Positions 1 through 5,607 of a DNA stretch of 9,084 bases are shown piece by piece. Position 1 is the first letter of the stretch. Every line of letters starts with the position of its first letter. The notes under the pieces were generated by a model. It did not search any database. It saw only the letters and a list, made by a program, of their open reading frames with translations, and had not been told where the DNA came from. Location of the stretch: positions 1 through 9,084 of the forward strand of contig WSZX01000172.1 in assembly GCA_013139935.1 (NCBI GenBank), read 5' to 3'. Made by a program: the position numbers and the translations under genes. The stretch is from Ardenticatenales bacterium. Lineage in GTDB: Bacteria > Chloroflexota > Anaerolineae > Promineifilales > UBA4811.

Positions 1-1056
1 GTTCTGGCCGTGTTAAGCGGCCGGCAGCCGGACCGCGTCCCGAAAATGGCCAATTTCTACCCCGAGACCCTACCGGAACTGGGCGAACGGGCGGCGGAGG
101 GGGACTTTTTTGGGACGGACATACGCTTTGTAGAGTTTGAGCCCCCGCCCGAGCAAAAGGCGTTTCTGGACTACCTGGATGGCCTTCCGACTGAGGTCTA
201 TGTCGGCAGCGAGGCCATTCTGCGCAACTATGCCGACTGGGGCTACTTTCCCCACATCGATGGGTTTGGCCGACTGGGAGAAGCAGGCACTCCGGCCGAG
301 CTTGCCGAGGAACTGGCGGCCGCGCCACTACCCATCTTTTCCGCTGGGCAAACAGACCAACTGACGGCCGCGGTGGATGCCTTTCATGCTCGCGATCTTG
401 CGGTGATGGGCACACCGCCCCACCTGGGTGGTGAGCTATTCGAGACCGCCTGGCGGCTGCGGGGCTGGGCCCAATTCATGCTCGACCTCAAGCTCAATCC
501 GGAGCTCGCGTGCACTCTGTTGGACCAACTCACAGCCATGACGGCATCCACGGCGCTTGTCCTGGTGCGAGCCGGGGTGGATATCCTGGGCCTGGATGAT
601 GATATCGGCGCGCCGGCGCACATGCTGATCGGGCCAGCCACCTGGCGCGAGTTCCTCAAACCACGCATGGAGACGATCATTCGCGCCGGCCGGGCAGTGA
701 ACCCGGATCTCAAGATCTTTTACCATAGCGATGGCTATATCGAGCCGATCATCCCCGAGTTGATCGAGATCGGGGTAGATGTGATTCACCCGGTGCAGCC
801 AGACGTGATGGACCCGGCACAGCTCAAGACGCGCTATGGCGACCGGTTGGCCTTCTGGGGGACGGTGGGTACGCAGGTGGACTGGGGCTGGCCCAACCCG
901 GCCGCCATTCGCGCCCAGGTTCGCGAGCGCATCGAGACCGTCGGGCGAAATGGAGGATTGATCGCGGGTCCCGCGTATGATCTGGAGCCCGGCATCCCCT
1001 GGGAGAACATCGTAGCCTTTTTCCAGGCGGTGGAAGAGTTTGGCGCTTACCGGTGA
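1..1056 (+). CDS. URO-D superfamily protein (uroporphyrinogen decarboxylase-like, probable methyltransferase type), 5' end cut by window
   Basis: The reading frame is open from base 1. The first in-window codons read VLAVLSGRQPDRVP, which matches the usual N-terminus of this family (RVLAALxGxxPDRVP), so the true start lies just upstream and the GTG at 10 is unlikely to be it. About 351 residues are present and probably only some 5-15 are missing. Visible family features are the LDDDIG acidic cluster (592-609) followed by GPATWREFLKPRM, the YHSDG motif (721-735) at the end of a core strand, the segment GVDVIHPVQPDV, and a C-terminal GP-YDLEPGIPWENI stretch. The fold is a TIM barrel. Haem-pathway HemE has a different N-terminus (MRQAGRYLPE-type), which is absent here. 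Corrinoid methyltransferases such as MtaA use a His-x-Cys zinc site, and here that position reads HSD with no Cys. The substrate is therefore unknown. The family call is secure; the precise function is not. Confidence 0.85.
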   Translation, partial: VLAVLSGRQPDRVPKMANFYPETLPELGERAAEGDFFGTDIRFVEFEPPPEQKAFLDYLDGLPTEVYVGSEAILRNYADWGYFPHIDGFGRLGEAGTPAELAEELAAAPLPIFSAGQTDQLTAAVDAFHARDLAVMGTPPHLGGELFETAWRLRGWAQFMLDLKLNPELACTLLDQLTAMTASTALVLVRAGVDILGLDDDIGAPAHMLIGPATWREFLKPRMETIIRAGRAVNPDLKIFYHSDGYIEPIIPELIEIGVDVIHPVQPDVMDPAQLKTRYGDRLAFWGTVGTQVDWGWPNPAAIRAQVRERIETVGRNGGLIAGPAYDLEPGIPWENIVAFFQAVEEFGAYR

Positions 1057-1096
1057 GACAGGAGGGTGTTGAAAAAGGGGCTGCGGAGACGGGAGA

Positions 1097-1120
1097 GGGG
1101 ACGGTGCCCCGCTTGCTTTT
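1097..1120 (+). terminator. Weak terminator-like hairpin after the URO-D-like gene
   Basis: GGGG (1097-1100) can pair with CCCC (1107-1110) around a six-base loop, and TTTT follows at 1117-1120 after a short spacer. An alternative pairing uses GGGGC at 1077-1081 with GCCCC at 1106-1110. The stem is short and the T tract is brief and displaced, so this is a tentative call. The rest of the 1057-1249 gap shows no convincing promoter. Confidence 0.2.
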
Positions 1121-1235
1121 CTACACTCTCAGACAGCGATCTTGACGCCGATCAAGGGCCCGGGGGTTGCTTTCTCGTGTCATTCATGATAGAAACCCTG
1201 GATGTCAAGGTTCGTATGGCAGTGCGAGTGTCGAT

Positions 1236-1240
1236 AGGAG
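1236..1240 (+). promoter_or_regulatory. Ribosome binding site deciding the start of the acyl-CoA carboxyltransferase
   Basis: AGGAG lies directly against the ATG at 1241, which leaves no spacer for that start. The in-frame ATG at 1250 is 9 bases downstream, a normal spacing. The start was therefore set at 1250, three residues inside the longest reading frame. Confidence 0.7.
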
Positions 1241-1249
1241 ATGGTTCAT

Positions 1250-2800
1250 ATGGTCACAGACTCAAGTATTCAGCGCCTCCGTGAGATGCGGGAACAGGCA
1301 AAGCTCGGTGGGGGCCAGGCGCGGATCGATCGGCAGCATGCCAAGGGCAAGTTGACAGCCAGGGAGCGGATTGAGAAGCTGCTTGATCCCGGCACGTTTC
1401 GCGAGATCGACATGTTTGTGACCCACCGGACAGTTGGATTCGGCACAGAGGAGCAACAGTTTCTGGGCGACAGTGTGGTAACCGGATGGGGCAAGATCAA
1501 CGACCGGGTGGTGTATGTGTTCAGCCAGGACTTTACCGTCTTTGGCGGCAGTCTTGGCGAGGTTCATGCGGAAAAGGTCTGCAAGATCATGGACCTCGCG
1601 ATGAAGAACGGAGCGCCGGTCATTGGCCTGAACGATTCCGGTGGAGCGCGGATTCAGGAAGGGGTGGTCTCCCTGGCAGCGTACGCTTATGTCTTTCAGC
1701 GCAACGTGATGGCTTCTGGCGTTATCCCACAGATATCGGCCGTTGTCGGCCCATGTGCCGGCGGGGCGGTCTATTCGCCTGCGATGACCGATTTCATCCT
1801 GATGGTCAAAGGGACGAGTTTCATGCACATCACTGGCCCGGAAGTGATAAAGGCGGTTACTCGCGAAGACGTGACCTCGGAGGAATTGGGCGGTGCCATG
1901 ACCCACAACACCAAGAGTGGCGTGGCTCATTTCGCAGCCGAGGATGAGGATGAAGGATTCGAAACGCTGCGTACCCTGCTGAGCTACCTCCCGCAGAACA
2001 ACACCGAGGATCCACCGTTTGTTCCCACGGACGACCCGGCCGACCGGATCGAAACGGAGCTGAACAGCATCGTCCCAGACAATCCCAACAAGCCGTATGA
2101 TATGAAACAGGTCATTGAGTTCGTGATGGATGACGGGTTTTTCTTGGAGGTGCACGAGCATTACGCCCGGAACATCATCGTCGGCTTTGCGCGCGTGGGC
2201 GGCTTTAGCGTGGGTATTGTGGGCCAGCAACCACAGGTCTTGGCCGGTGTGCTGGATATCGACGCCTCCCGCAAGGGAGCGCGCTTTGTTCGGTTTTGCG
2301 ACGCGTTCAACATCCCCATCATCACTTTTGAGGATGTGCCCGGCTTTCTGCCGGGGGTGGCGCAGGAACATGGGGGAATCATTGTCCATGGGGCCAAGTT
2401 GCTGTACGCTTACTGCGAGGCAACGGTTCCCAAAATAACCATCATCACCCGCAAGGCGTATGGCGGGGCCTATGACGTCATGTCCAGCAAGCACATTCGC
2501 GGTGACATCAACTATGGTTGGCCGTCGGCCGAGATCGCGGTGATGGGGCCTGATGGGGCAGTAAACATCATCTTCCGCCACGAGTTGGCTGAAACAACAG
2601 ACCCCACCGCTCGCAGAGCGGAACTGGTGCAGGATTACCGGGAGAAATTCGCCAACCCCTATGTGGCCGCCGCTCGTGGGTACATTGATGACGTGATCGA
2701 GCCGGCCGAGACCCGGCCGCGGCTGATCGAGGCTCTGCACATGCTGCAAAACAAACGGGATGCAAATCCACCCAAGAAACATGGCAATATTCCGCTTTGA
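1250..2800 (+). CDS. Acyl-CoA carboxyltransferase subunit, methylmalonyl/propionyl-CoA type (MmdA / PccB / transcarboxylase 12S)
   Basis: Predicted 516 residues, the normal length for this family. It moves a carboxyl group between carboxybiotin on a carrier protein and an acyl-CoA, most likely propionyl-CoA/methylmalonyl-CoA, in the cytoplasm. It has two crotonase-like halves. The N-terminal half carries SGGARIQEG (130-138) and GGAVYSPA (171-178). The C-terminal half carries GFLPG (365-369) followed by a Gly-rich HGGIIVHGAKLLYAY segment, then YGGAYDVMSSKH around 404-414 and WPSAEIAVMGPDGAV. These form the two oxyanion-hole regions. Asp409 in GGAYD matches the position where propionyl-CoA carboxylases such as human PCCB and Streptomyces PccB have Asp. 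It is first in an apparent operon with a cupin, a 5S-type carboxyltransferase and a biotin carrier. Alternatives within the family are propionyl-CoA carboxylase beta or methylmalonyl-CoA decarboxylase alpha. The missing biotin carboxylase and membrane subunit favour the transcarboxylase 12S role, which is an inference from context. Confidence 0.93.
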   Translation: MVTDSSIQRLREMREQAKLGGGQARIDRQHAKGKLTARERIEKLLDPGTFREIDMFVTHRTVGFGTEEQQFLGDSVVTGWGKINDRVVYVFSQDFTVFGGSLGEVHAEKVCKIMDLAMKNGAPVIGLNDSGGARIQEGVVSLAAYAYVFQRNVMASGVIPQISAVVGPCAGGAVYSPAMTDFILMVKGTSFMHITGPEVIKAVTREDVTSEELGGAMTHNTKSGVAHFAAEDEDEGFETLRTLLSYLPQNNTEDPPFVPTDDPADRIETELNSIVPDNPNKPYDMKQVIEFVMDDGFFLEVHEHYARNIIVGFARVGGFSVGIVGQQPQVLAGVLDIDASRKGARFVRFCDAFNIPIITFEDVPGFLPGVAQEHGGIIVHGAKLLYAYCEATVPKITIITRKAYGGAYDVMSSKHIRGDINYGWPSAEIAVMGPDGAVNIIFRHELAETTDPTARRAELVQDYREKFANPYVAAARGYIDDVIEPAETRPRLIEALHMLQNKRDANPPKKHGNIPL

Positions 2801-2803
2801 GGT

Positions 2804-2813
2804 TCGGGCCCGA
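2804..2813. repeat. 10-base perfect palindrome just after the carboxyltransferase stop codon
   Basis: TCGGGCCCGA is its own reverse complement and sits 4 bases past the TGA. Slightly further on, TGGGAA (2825-2830) can pair with TTCCCA (2858-2863) around a 27-base loop. Neither is followed by a T tract, so a terminator is not supported. The 90-base gap may simply be structured spacer within the operon. Confidence 0.3.
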
Positions 2814-2890
2814 GGTCCGGTGCTTGGGAAGGAGCGCCAGTCGTCGCGTCGGCCCGTTTCCCAGACAGTGATCGCCAAAGGAGAAGGAAG

Positions 2891-3211
2891 ATGCCTCAAG
2901 AGGTCCTCTCACTTGCCAAAGCCCAGGCCAAGCTCGCACGGCCGTGGACACACACGGTCCTGGGGCAGGTAGATGACTATTGCGCCTATCTCTGCCGTTT
3001 CCAGGGAACCTATCATTTTCACCAGCACGTGAAGGATGAGATGTACCTGATACTGGAAGGCGAGGCCTTTGTAGAGTACCAAGGCGGGCCGACGATCTAC
3101 CTCAGGAAGGGGGACTCGCTGGTGGTCTCGGCGGGAGAGGTTCATCGCTCAGGCACTCATGAAGAGGCTCTTGTGTTGATGTTCAAGGCCCGCGATCTGT
3201 TTGCTGAGTGA
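2891..3211 (+). CDS. Small single-domain cupin protein
   Basis: This 106-residue protein has a good start: AAAGGAG at 2877-2883, then 7 bases to ATG. It is one beta-barrel cupin domain. Cupin motif 1 is clear: Gly39, His44-x-His46, Glu50 and Gly57, with an extra His42. Motif 2 runs from Gly74-Asp75 to His85, with the usual Pro-x-Gly turn changed to Ser-Ala-Gly. His44, His46, Glu50 and His85 are the expected metal ligands (Fe, Mn, Zn or Ni in family members). There is no signal peptide or membrane segment. It lies between two biotin-enzyme subunit genes and so is probably co-transcribed. The substrate cannot be read from sequence. Possible roles are small-molecule sensing, isomerase or epimerase activity, or a non-catalytic accessory. 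The cupin call is firm; the role is unknown. Confidence 0.88.
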   Translation: MPQEVLSLAKAQAKLARPWTHTVLGQVDDYCAYLCRFQGTYHFHQHVKDEMYLILEGEAFVEYQGGPTIYLRKGDSLVVSAGEVHRSGTHEEALVLMFKARDLFAE

Positions 3212-3242
3212 CAGAGGGACAGGACAGCGAGAAAGGAGCGAC

Positions 3243-3267
3243 GGGGTCAGCAGCTTCCTGCTCCCCC
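3243..3267 (+). other. Intercistronic RNA hairpin between the cupin and 5S-type genes
   Basis: AGCAG (3249-3253) pairs with CTGCT (3258-3262) around a CTTC tetraloop. GGGG (3243-3246) can pair with CCCC (3264-3267) across a small TC/C internal loop, giving about nine pairs. No T tract follows, so it is more likely an mRNA processing or stability element than a terminator. It ends 33 bases before the next ATG. Confidence 0.4.
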
Positions 3268-3286
3268 TGCTCTACTCCCACCGGCC

Positions 3287-3293
3287 AGGAGGA
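3287..3293 (+). promoter_or_regulatory. Ribosome binding site deciding the start of the 5S-type carboxyltransferase
   Basis: AGGAGGA lies 7 bases before the ATG at 3301, and the protein from that ATG begins with the family's usual N-terminus. The longer frame back to a GTG at 3208 overlaps the cupin stop codon, has no ribosome binding site, and would add 31 Ser/Gly/Thr/Gln-rich residues unlike the family. Confidence 0.8.
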
Positions 3294-3300
3294 ACAACCT

Positions 3301-4800
3301 ATGGAACAGAAACCAGTCAAGATCTGCGATACTATTCTGCGTGACGCACACCAATCGTTACTGGCGACCCGCATGCGAACCGATGATATGCTTCCTATCG
3401 CTCCCGAACTGGACAAGGTCGGTTATTGGTCGGTGGAGATGTGGGGCGGAGCGACTTTTGACTCAGCCATGCGTTTCCTCAACGAAAACCCGTGGGATCG
3501 GGTACGCCGCCTGAAGGCGCTGATGCCCAACACCCCCTTTCAGATGCTGTTGCGGGCGCAGAACGTGGTGGGCTACAAACATTATCCTGACGACGTGTTG
3601 GAGCGGTTTGTCGTTCATGCCAAAGAGGCGGGGATTGATGTATTTCGCATCTTTGACGCCCTCAACGATGTTCGCAACATGGAAATGGCGATGCGCTATG
3701 TCCATCAAGTCGGCGGGCACGTCCAGGCGAGCTTTAGCTATACCATCAGCCCGGTCCACACGACCGCAGGCTATGTTGAAATGGCTGGACAGCTTAAGGA
3801 TCTGGGGGCGGATTCTATCTGCATCAAGGACATGGCTGGGATGATGGCTCCCTATGACGCCTACGATCTGGTTGGGGAACTGAAAACGCAGGTCGGATTG
3901 CCGGTGCAGTTTCACACCCATTATACCAGCGGGATGGCGATGGCCTCGGCGCTCAAAGCAATAGAGGCGGGAGTGGACATTGTTGATACCTCCATTTCCG
4001 CCCTCTCTGGGCTGACCGCCCAACCCCCAACTGAATCGCTAGTGGCGATCCTGGATGGGACCCCGCGTGATACTGGATTGGACCTGGGCCTACTCGCTGG
4101 AATCTCGGCCTACTTTAGCCGCGTCCGGAAGAGATATCGGAGCTTCGAAAGCGGGATGCAGGGGGTAGATGTGCGGGTCCTCCAGTATCAGATTCCTGGG
4201 GGGATGCTCTCCAACCTGACCTCTCAGCTCCGTCAACAGGGGGCGGCCGATCGCTACGAAGAGGTGCTGGCCGAGGTGCCTCGTGTGCGCGCCGAGTTGG
4301 GGTACCCTCCGCTGGTCACTCCCTCCAGCCAGATCGTGGGGACACAGGCGACCCTGAACGTTGTGATGGGGGAACGGTATAAGGTGATCCCGGAAGAGGT
4401 CAAAAACTATGTGCGCGGTTTCTACGGCCGCGCCCCGGCGCCTATCGATCCGGAGATCAAGAGGCTGGCCATCGGTGACGAGGAACCGATCACCTCCCGG
4501 CCGGCCGATTTGATTGAACCGGGCATGGACAAGAGCAGGCAGGAAATCGGGGGGCTGGCCCGCAATGAGGAGGACGTTATCTCGCATGCGCTGTTTCCCC
4601 AGGTGGCCCGCCCGTTCCTGGAGCGGCGGGCGCGCGGGGTGGATGAATACGCGGCCGTCATTGCCGCCATCGCCGCCAAACTGGCGTTGGAAGCCGACAG
4701 GCAGCAGCCCGAGCCGCCAGGCCGCGTTGCTCCCTCTGTCAGCGCCTGGAAACAGGCCTGGCGGCCGTCCAACCGGTGGACCGGTCTCTCATACTCGTAG
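3301..4800 (+). CDS. Keto-acid carboxyltransferase subunit (transcarboxylase 5S / OadA / pyruvate carboxylase subunit B type), no biotin domain
   Basis: Predicted 499 residues. It transfers CO2 between carboxybiotin and pyruvate/oxaloacetate in a TIM barrel with a metal centre. DTILRDAHQSLLATRMR (10-26) supplies the metal-binding Asp10 and nearby pyruvate-site residues. EMWGGATFD is the conserved second-strand motif. Lys176 in CIKDMAG is the expected carboxylated lysine, and His205-Thr-His207 are the metal-binding histidines. The conserved carboxylase domain covers about 300-470 (QIPGGMLSNL, GYPPLVTPSSQIVGTQA). Oxaloacetate decarboxylase alpha subunits usually carry a C-terminal biotinyl domain and run near 590 residues. 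Here the chain stops after a Pro-rich, Trp-containing tail, and the biotin domain is the next gene, 9 bases away. This split matches Propionibacterium 5S and archaeal-type PycB. With the 12S-like gene upstream, the 5S role is favoured. PycB paired with a distant biotin carboxylase remains possible. Confidence 0.92.
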   Translation: MEQKPVKICDTILRDAHQSLLATRMRTDDMLPIAPELDKVGYWSVEMWGGATFDSAMRFLNENPWDRVRRLKALMPNTPFQMLLRAQNVVGYKHYPDDVLERFVVHAKEAGIDVFRIFDALNDVRNMEMAMRYVHQVGGHVQASFSYTISPVHTTAGYVEMAGQLKDLGADSICIKDMAGMMAPYDAYDLVGELKTQVGLPVQFHTHYTSGMAMASALKAIEAGVDIVDTSISALSGLTAQPPTESLVAILDGTPRDTGLDLGLLAGISAYFSRVRKRYRSFESGMQGVDVRVLQYQIPGGMLSNLTSQLRQQGAADRYEEVLAEVPRVRAELGYPPLVTPSSQIVGTQATLNVVMGERYKVIPEEVKNYVRGFYGRAPAPIDPEIKRLAIGDEEPITSRPADLIEPGMDKSRQEIGGLARNEEDVISHALFPQVARPFLERRARGVDEYAAVIAAIAAKLALEADRQQPEPPGRVAPSVSAWKQAWRPSNRWTGLSYS

Positions 4801-4804
4801 GAGG
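4799..4804 (+). promoter_or_regulatory. Ribosome binding site overlapping the upstream stop codon
   Basis: AGGAGG shares its first two bases with the TAG stop of the 5S-type gene and sits 5 bases before the carrier ATG at 4810. This arrangement favours translational coupling between the two subunits. Confidence 0.8.
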
Positions 4805-4809
4805 CTCTC

Positions 4810-5289
4810 ATGGATCGCGAGTTCGCCCTTAAGGTTGATGGAACGGAATACAAGATTGAGATGCGCGGCAACAGCCTGCTCGTGGACGGCCAGCCCTTTG
4901 TTGTTGGGCTGGAGAACGGCGTCCTTACTGTGGACGGCATTGTGTATGAAGTTGCCCTGGATGAAAGATCGGCCGTGGTAGACGGCAAAGAGCACCGGGT
5001 TGAGGCGGCCGGCATGTCCAGCAGGGCAGCCGCGCCCAAAAAGAAAGCTCCCAAGAGGAAAGTGGTGTCGGCCGGCGTGGGCTCTGTCACTGCTATCATG
5101 CCCGGAGCCATTCTCAAGGTGTTGGTAGCGCACGGGGATCAGGTGCAGGATGGCGATGTGGTCGTCATCCTGGAAGCGATGAAGATGGAGAATGAGATCC
5201 ACGCTCACAAATCAGGGGTGGTCCAGAAGGTCCACGTGGCTCCAGGAGATAGTGTGGAAAACGGACAGGCGCTGATCGAGATAGCGTAG
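4810..5289 (+). CDS. Biotin carboxyl carrier protein (transcarboxylase 1.3S-like) with four N-terminal VDG repeats
   Basis: This 159-residue cytoplasmic carrier brings carboxybiotin between the two carboxyltransferase active sites. The C-terminal biotinyl domain covers about 90-159. It contains PGAILKVLVAHGDQV, the biotin motif EAMKMENE with Lys125 as the biotinylated residue, and the trailing HVAPGDSVENGQALIEI half of the barrel. A flexible Ala/Pro/Lys linker covers about 66-88. The N-terminal part is unusual. VDG occurs at residues 9, 25, 41 and 57, exactly 16 apart, each followed by an aromatic or His five residues after the V and by Ile or Val seven after it. This suggests four short beta-hairpin units. 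Propionibacterium 1.3S is about 123 residues, so the repeat region accounts for much of the extra length. It is tightly coupled to the 5S-type gene and closes the operon. It could instead serve a biotin carboxylase encoded elsewhere. Confidence 0.93.
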   Translation: MDREFALKVDGTEYKIEMRGNSLLVDGQPFVVGLENGVLTVDGIVYEVALDERSAVVDGKEHRVEAAGMSSRAAAPKKKAPKRKVVSAGVGSVTAIMPGAILKVLVAHGDQVQDGDVVVILEAMKMENEIHAHKSGVVQKVHVAPGDSVENGQALIEIA

Positions 5290-5368
5290 GGGATACGACT
5301 GTGGGGGGGGCAAAGACAGACTCGGGGTTCTGCTGCCATGCGGCACGATGTGGCGGCCCGGGCTGGCC

Positions 5369-5398
5369 CAAGAGCGGTCGCGCAGCTCAAGAGCGGTC
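5369..5398 (+). repeat. 11-base direct repeat CAAGAGCGGTC, two copies 19 bases apart
   Basis: Identical copies lie at 5369-5379 and 5388-5398, separated by 8 bases. A spacing near two helical turns could suit paired binding of a regulator, though local duplication is equally possible. Confidence 0.5.
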
Positions 5399-5411
5399 AA
5401 TTGTGTGTTGA

Positions 5412-5447
5412 GGGTCTGGGATAAGGGGGCGCCGCGGGAGGGGGGGG
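5412..5447 (+). other. G-quadruplex-forming motif
   Basis: Five G runs occur in order: 5412-5414, 5418-5420, 5425-5429, 5436-5438 and 5440-5447. The loops are 3, 4, 6 and 1 bases. This satisfies the usual rule of four or more runs of at least three G with loops of 1-7 bases. It lies on the coding strand, 90 bases upstream of the next promoter's -35 element. Confidence 0.55.
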
Positions 5448-5536
5448 ACAGATATGTCGGGGTGGCCACGCTGGTTTGAATTGCGTGGGGGGAAGTGTTG
5501 TCCAGCCCGGTTTCGCTGAATGGCTCATTTGGAGCA

Positions 5537-5565
5537 TTGCGTGGGCCTGGGGGCCGCTATATAAT
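5537..5565 (+). promoter_or_regulatory. Sigma-70-type promoter for the Ldh2-family dehydrogenase
   Basis: TTGCGT (5537-5542), a 17-base spacer and a perfect TATAAT (5560-5565) form a near-consensus promoter. Transcription would start near 5572, giving a leader of about 36 bases before the ATG at 5608. The -35 box lies inside ATTGCGTGGG (5536-5545), which is repeated exactly at 5480-5489, 56 bases upstream, and could be an operator. Confidence 0.7.
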
Positions 5566-5595
5566 GTCTGGCGTGGCTCAACCGGGATGATATGC

Positions 5596-5601
5596 AAGGA
5601 G
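5596..5601 (+). promoter_or_regulatory. Ribosome binding site deciding the dehydrogenase start
   Basis: AAGGAG is 3 bases before the ATG at 5605 and 6 bases before the adjacent in-frame ATG at 5608, so 5608 is preferred. The longer frame from TTG 5476 runs through the promoter and cannot be the start of a transcript made from it. Confidence 0.7.
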
Positions 5602-5607
5602 AAGATG

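Larger units (their letters stand above)
5290..5536. other. Non-coding G-rich spacer between the two gene groups
   Basis: No credible gene lies here; the open frames on both strands lack ribosome sites and family features. The + strand has many G runs. It contains the CAAGAGCGGTC direct repeat, the G-quadruplex motif and a first copy of ATTGCGTGGG, all described separately. No standard stem-plus-T-tract terminator was found after the carrier gene, so how the upstream operon ends is unclear. Confidence 0.6.

Noticed and set aside
1142..1170. TTGACG as a -35 box for the carboxyltransferase operon
   Set aside because: No AT-rich -10 element lies 16-18 bases downstream; the sequence there is GC-rich.
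1066..1284. A 72-codon frame in the gap after the URO-D-like gene
   Set aside because: It overlaps the start of the carboxyltransferase, has low-complexity basic sequence and no family resemblance.
1262..2899. A long open frame of 545 codons on the - strand
   Set aside because: It lies opposite the acyl-CoA carboxyltransferase, which has complete family motifs. The reverse product is His/Arg-rich with no recognisable domain, as expected for an antisense frame in GC-rich DNA.
3208..3300. A GTG start overlapping the cupin stop codon as a translationally coupled start for the 5S-type gene
   Set aside because: There is no ribosome site before it and the extra residues do not resemble the family, while AGGAGGA marks the ATG at 3301.
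5476..5607. A 44-residue N-terminal extension of the dehydrogenase from TTG
   Set aside because: The stretch contains a near-consensus promoter, and a good ribosome site lies just before the ATG pair at 5605/5608.
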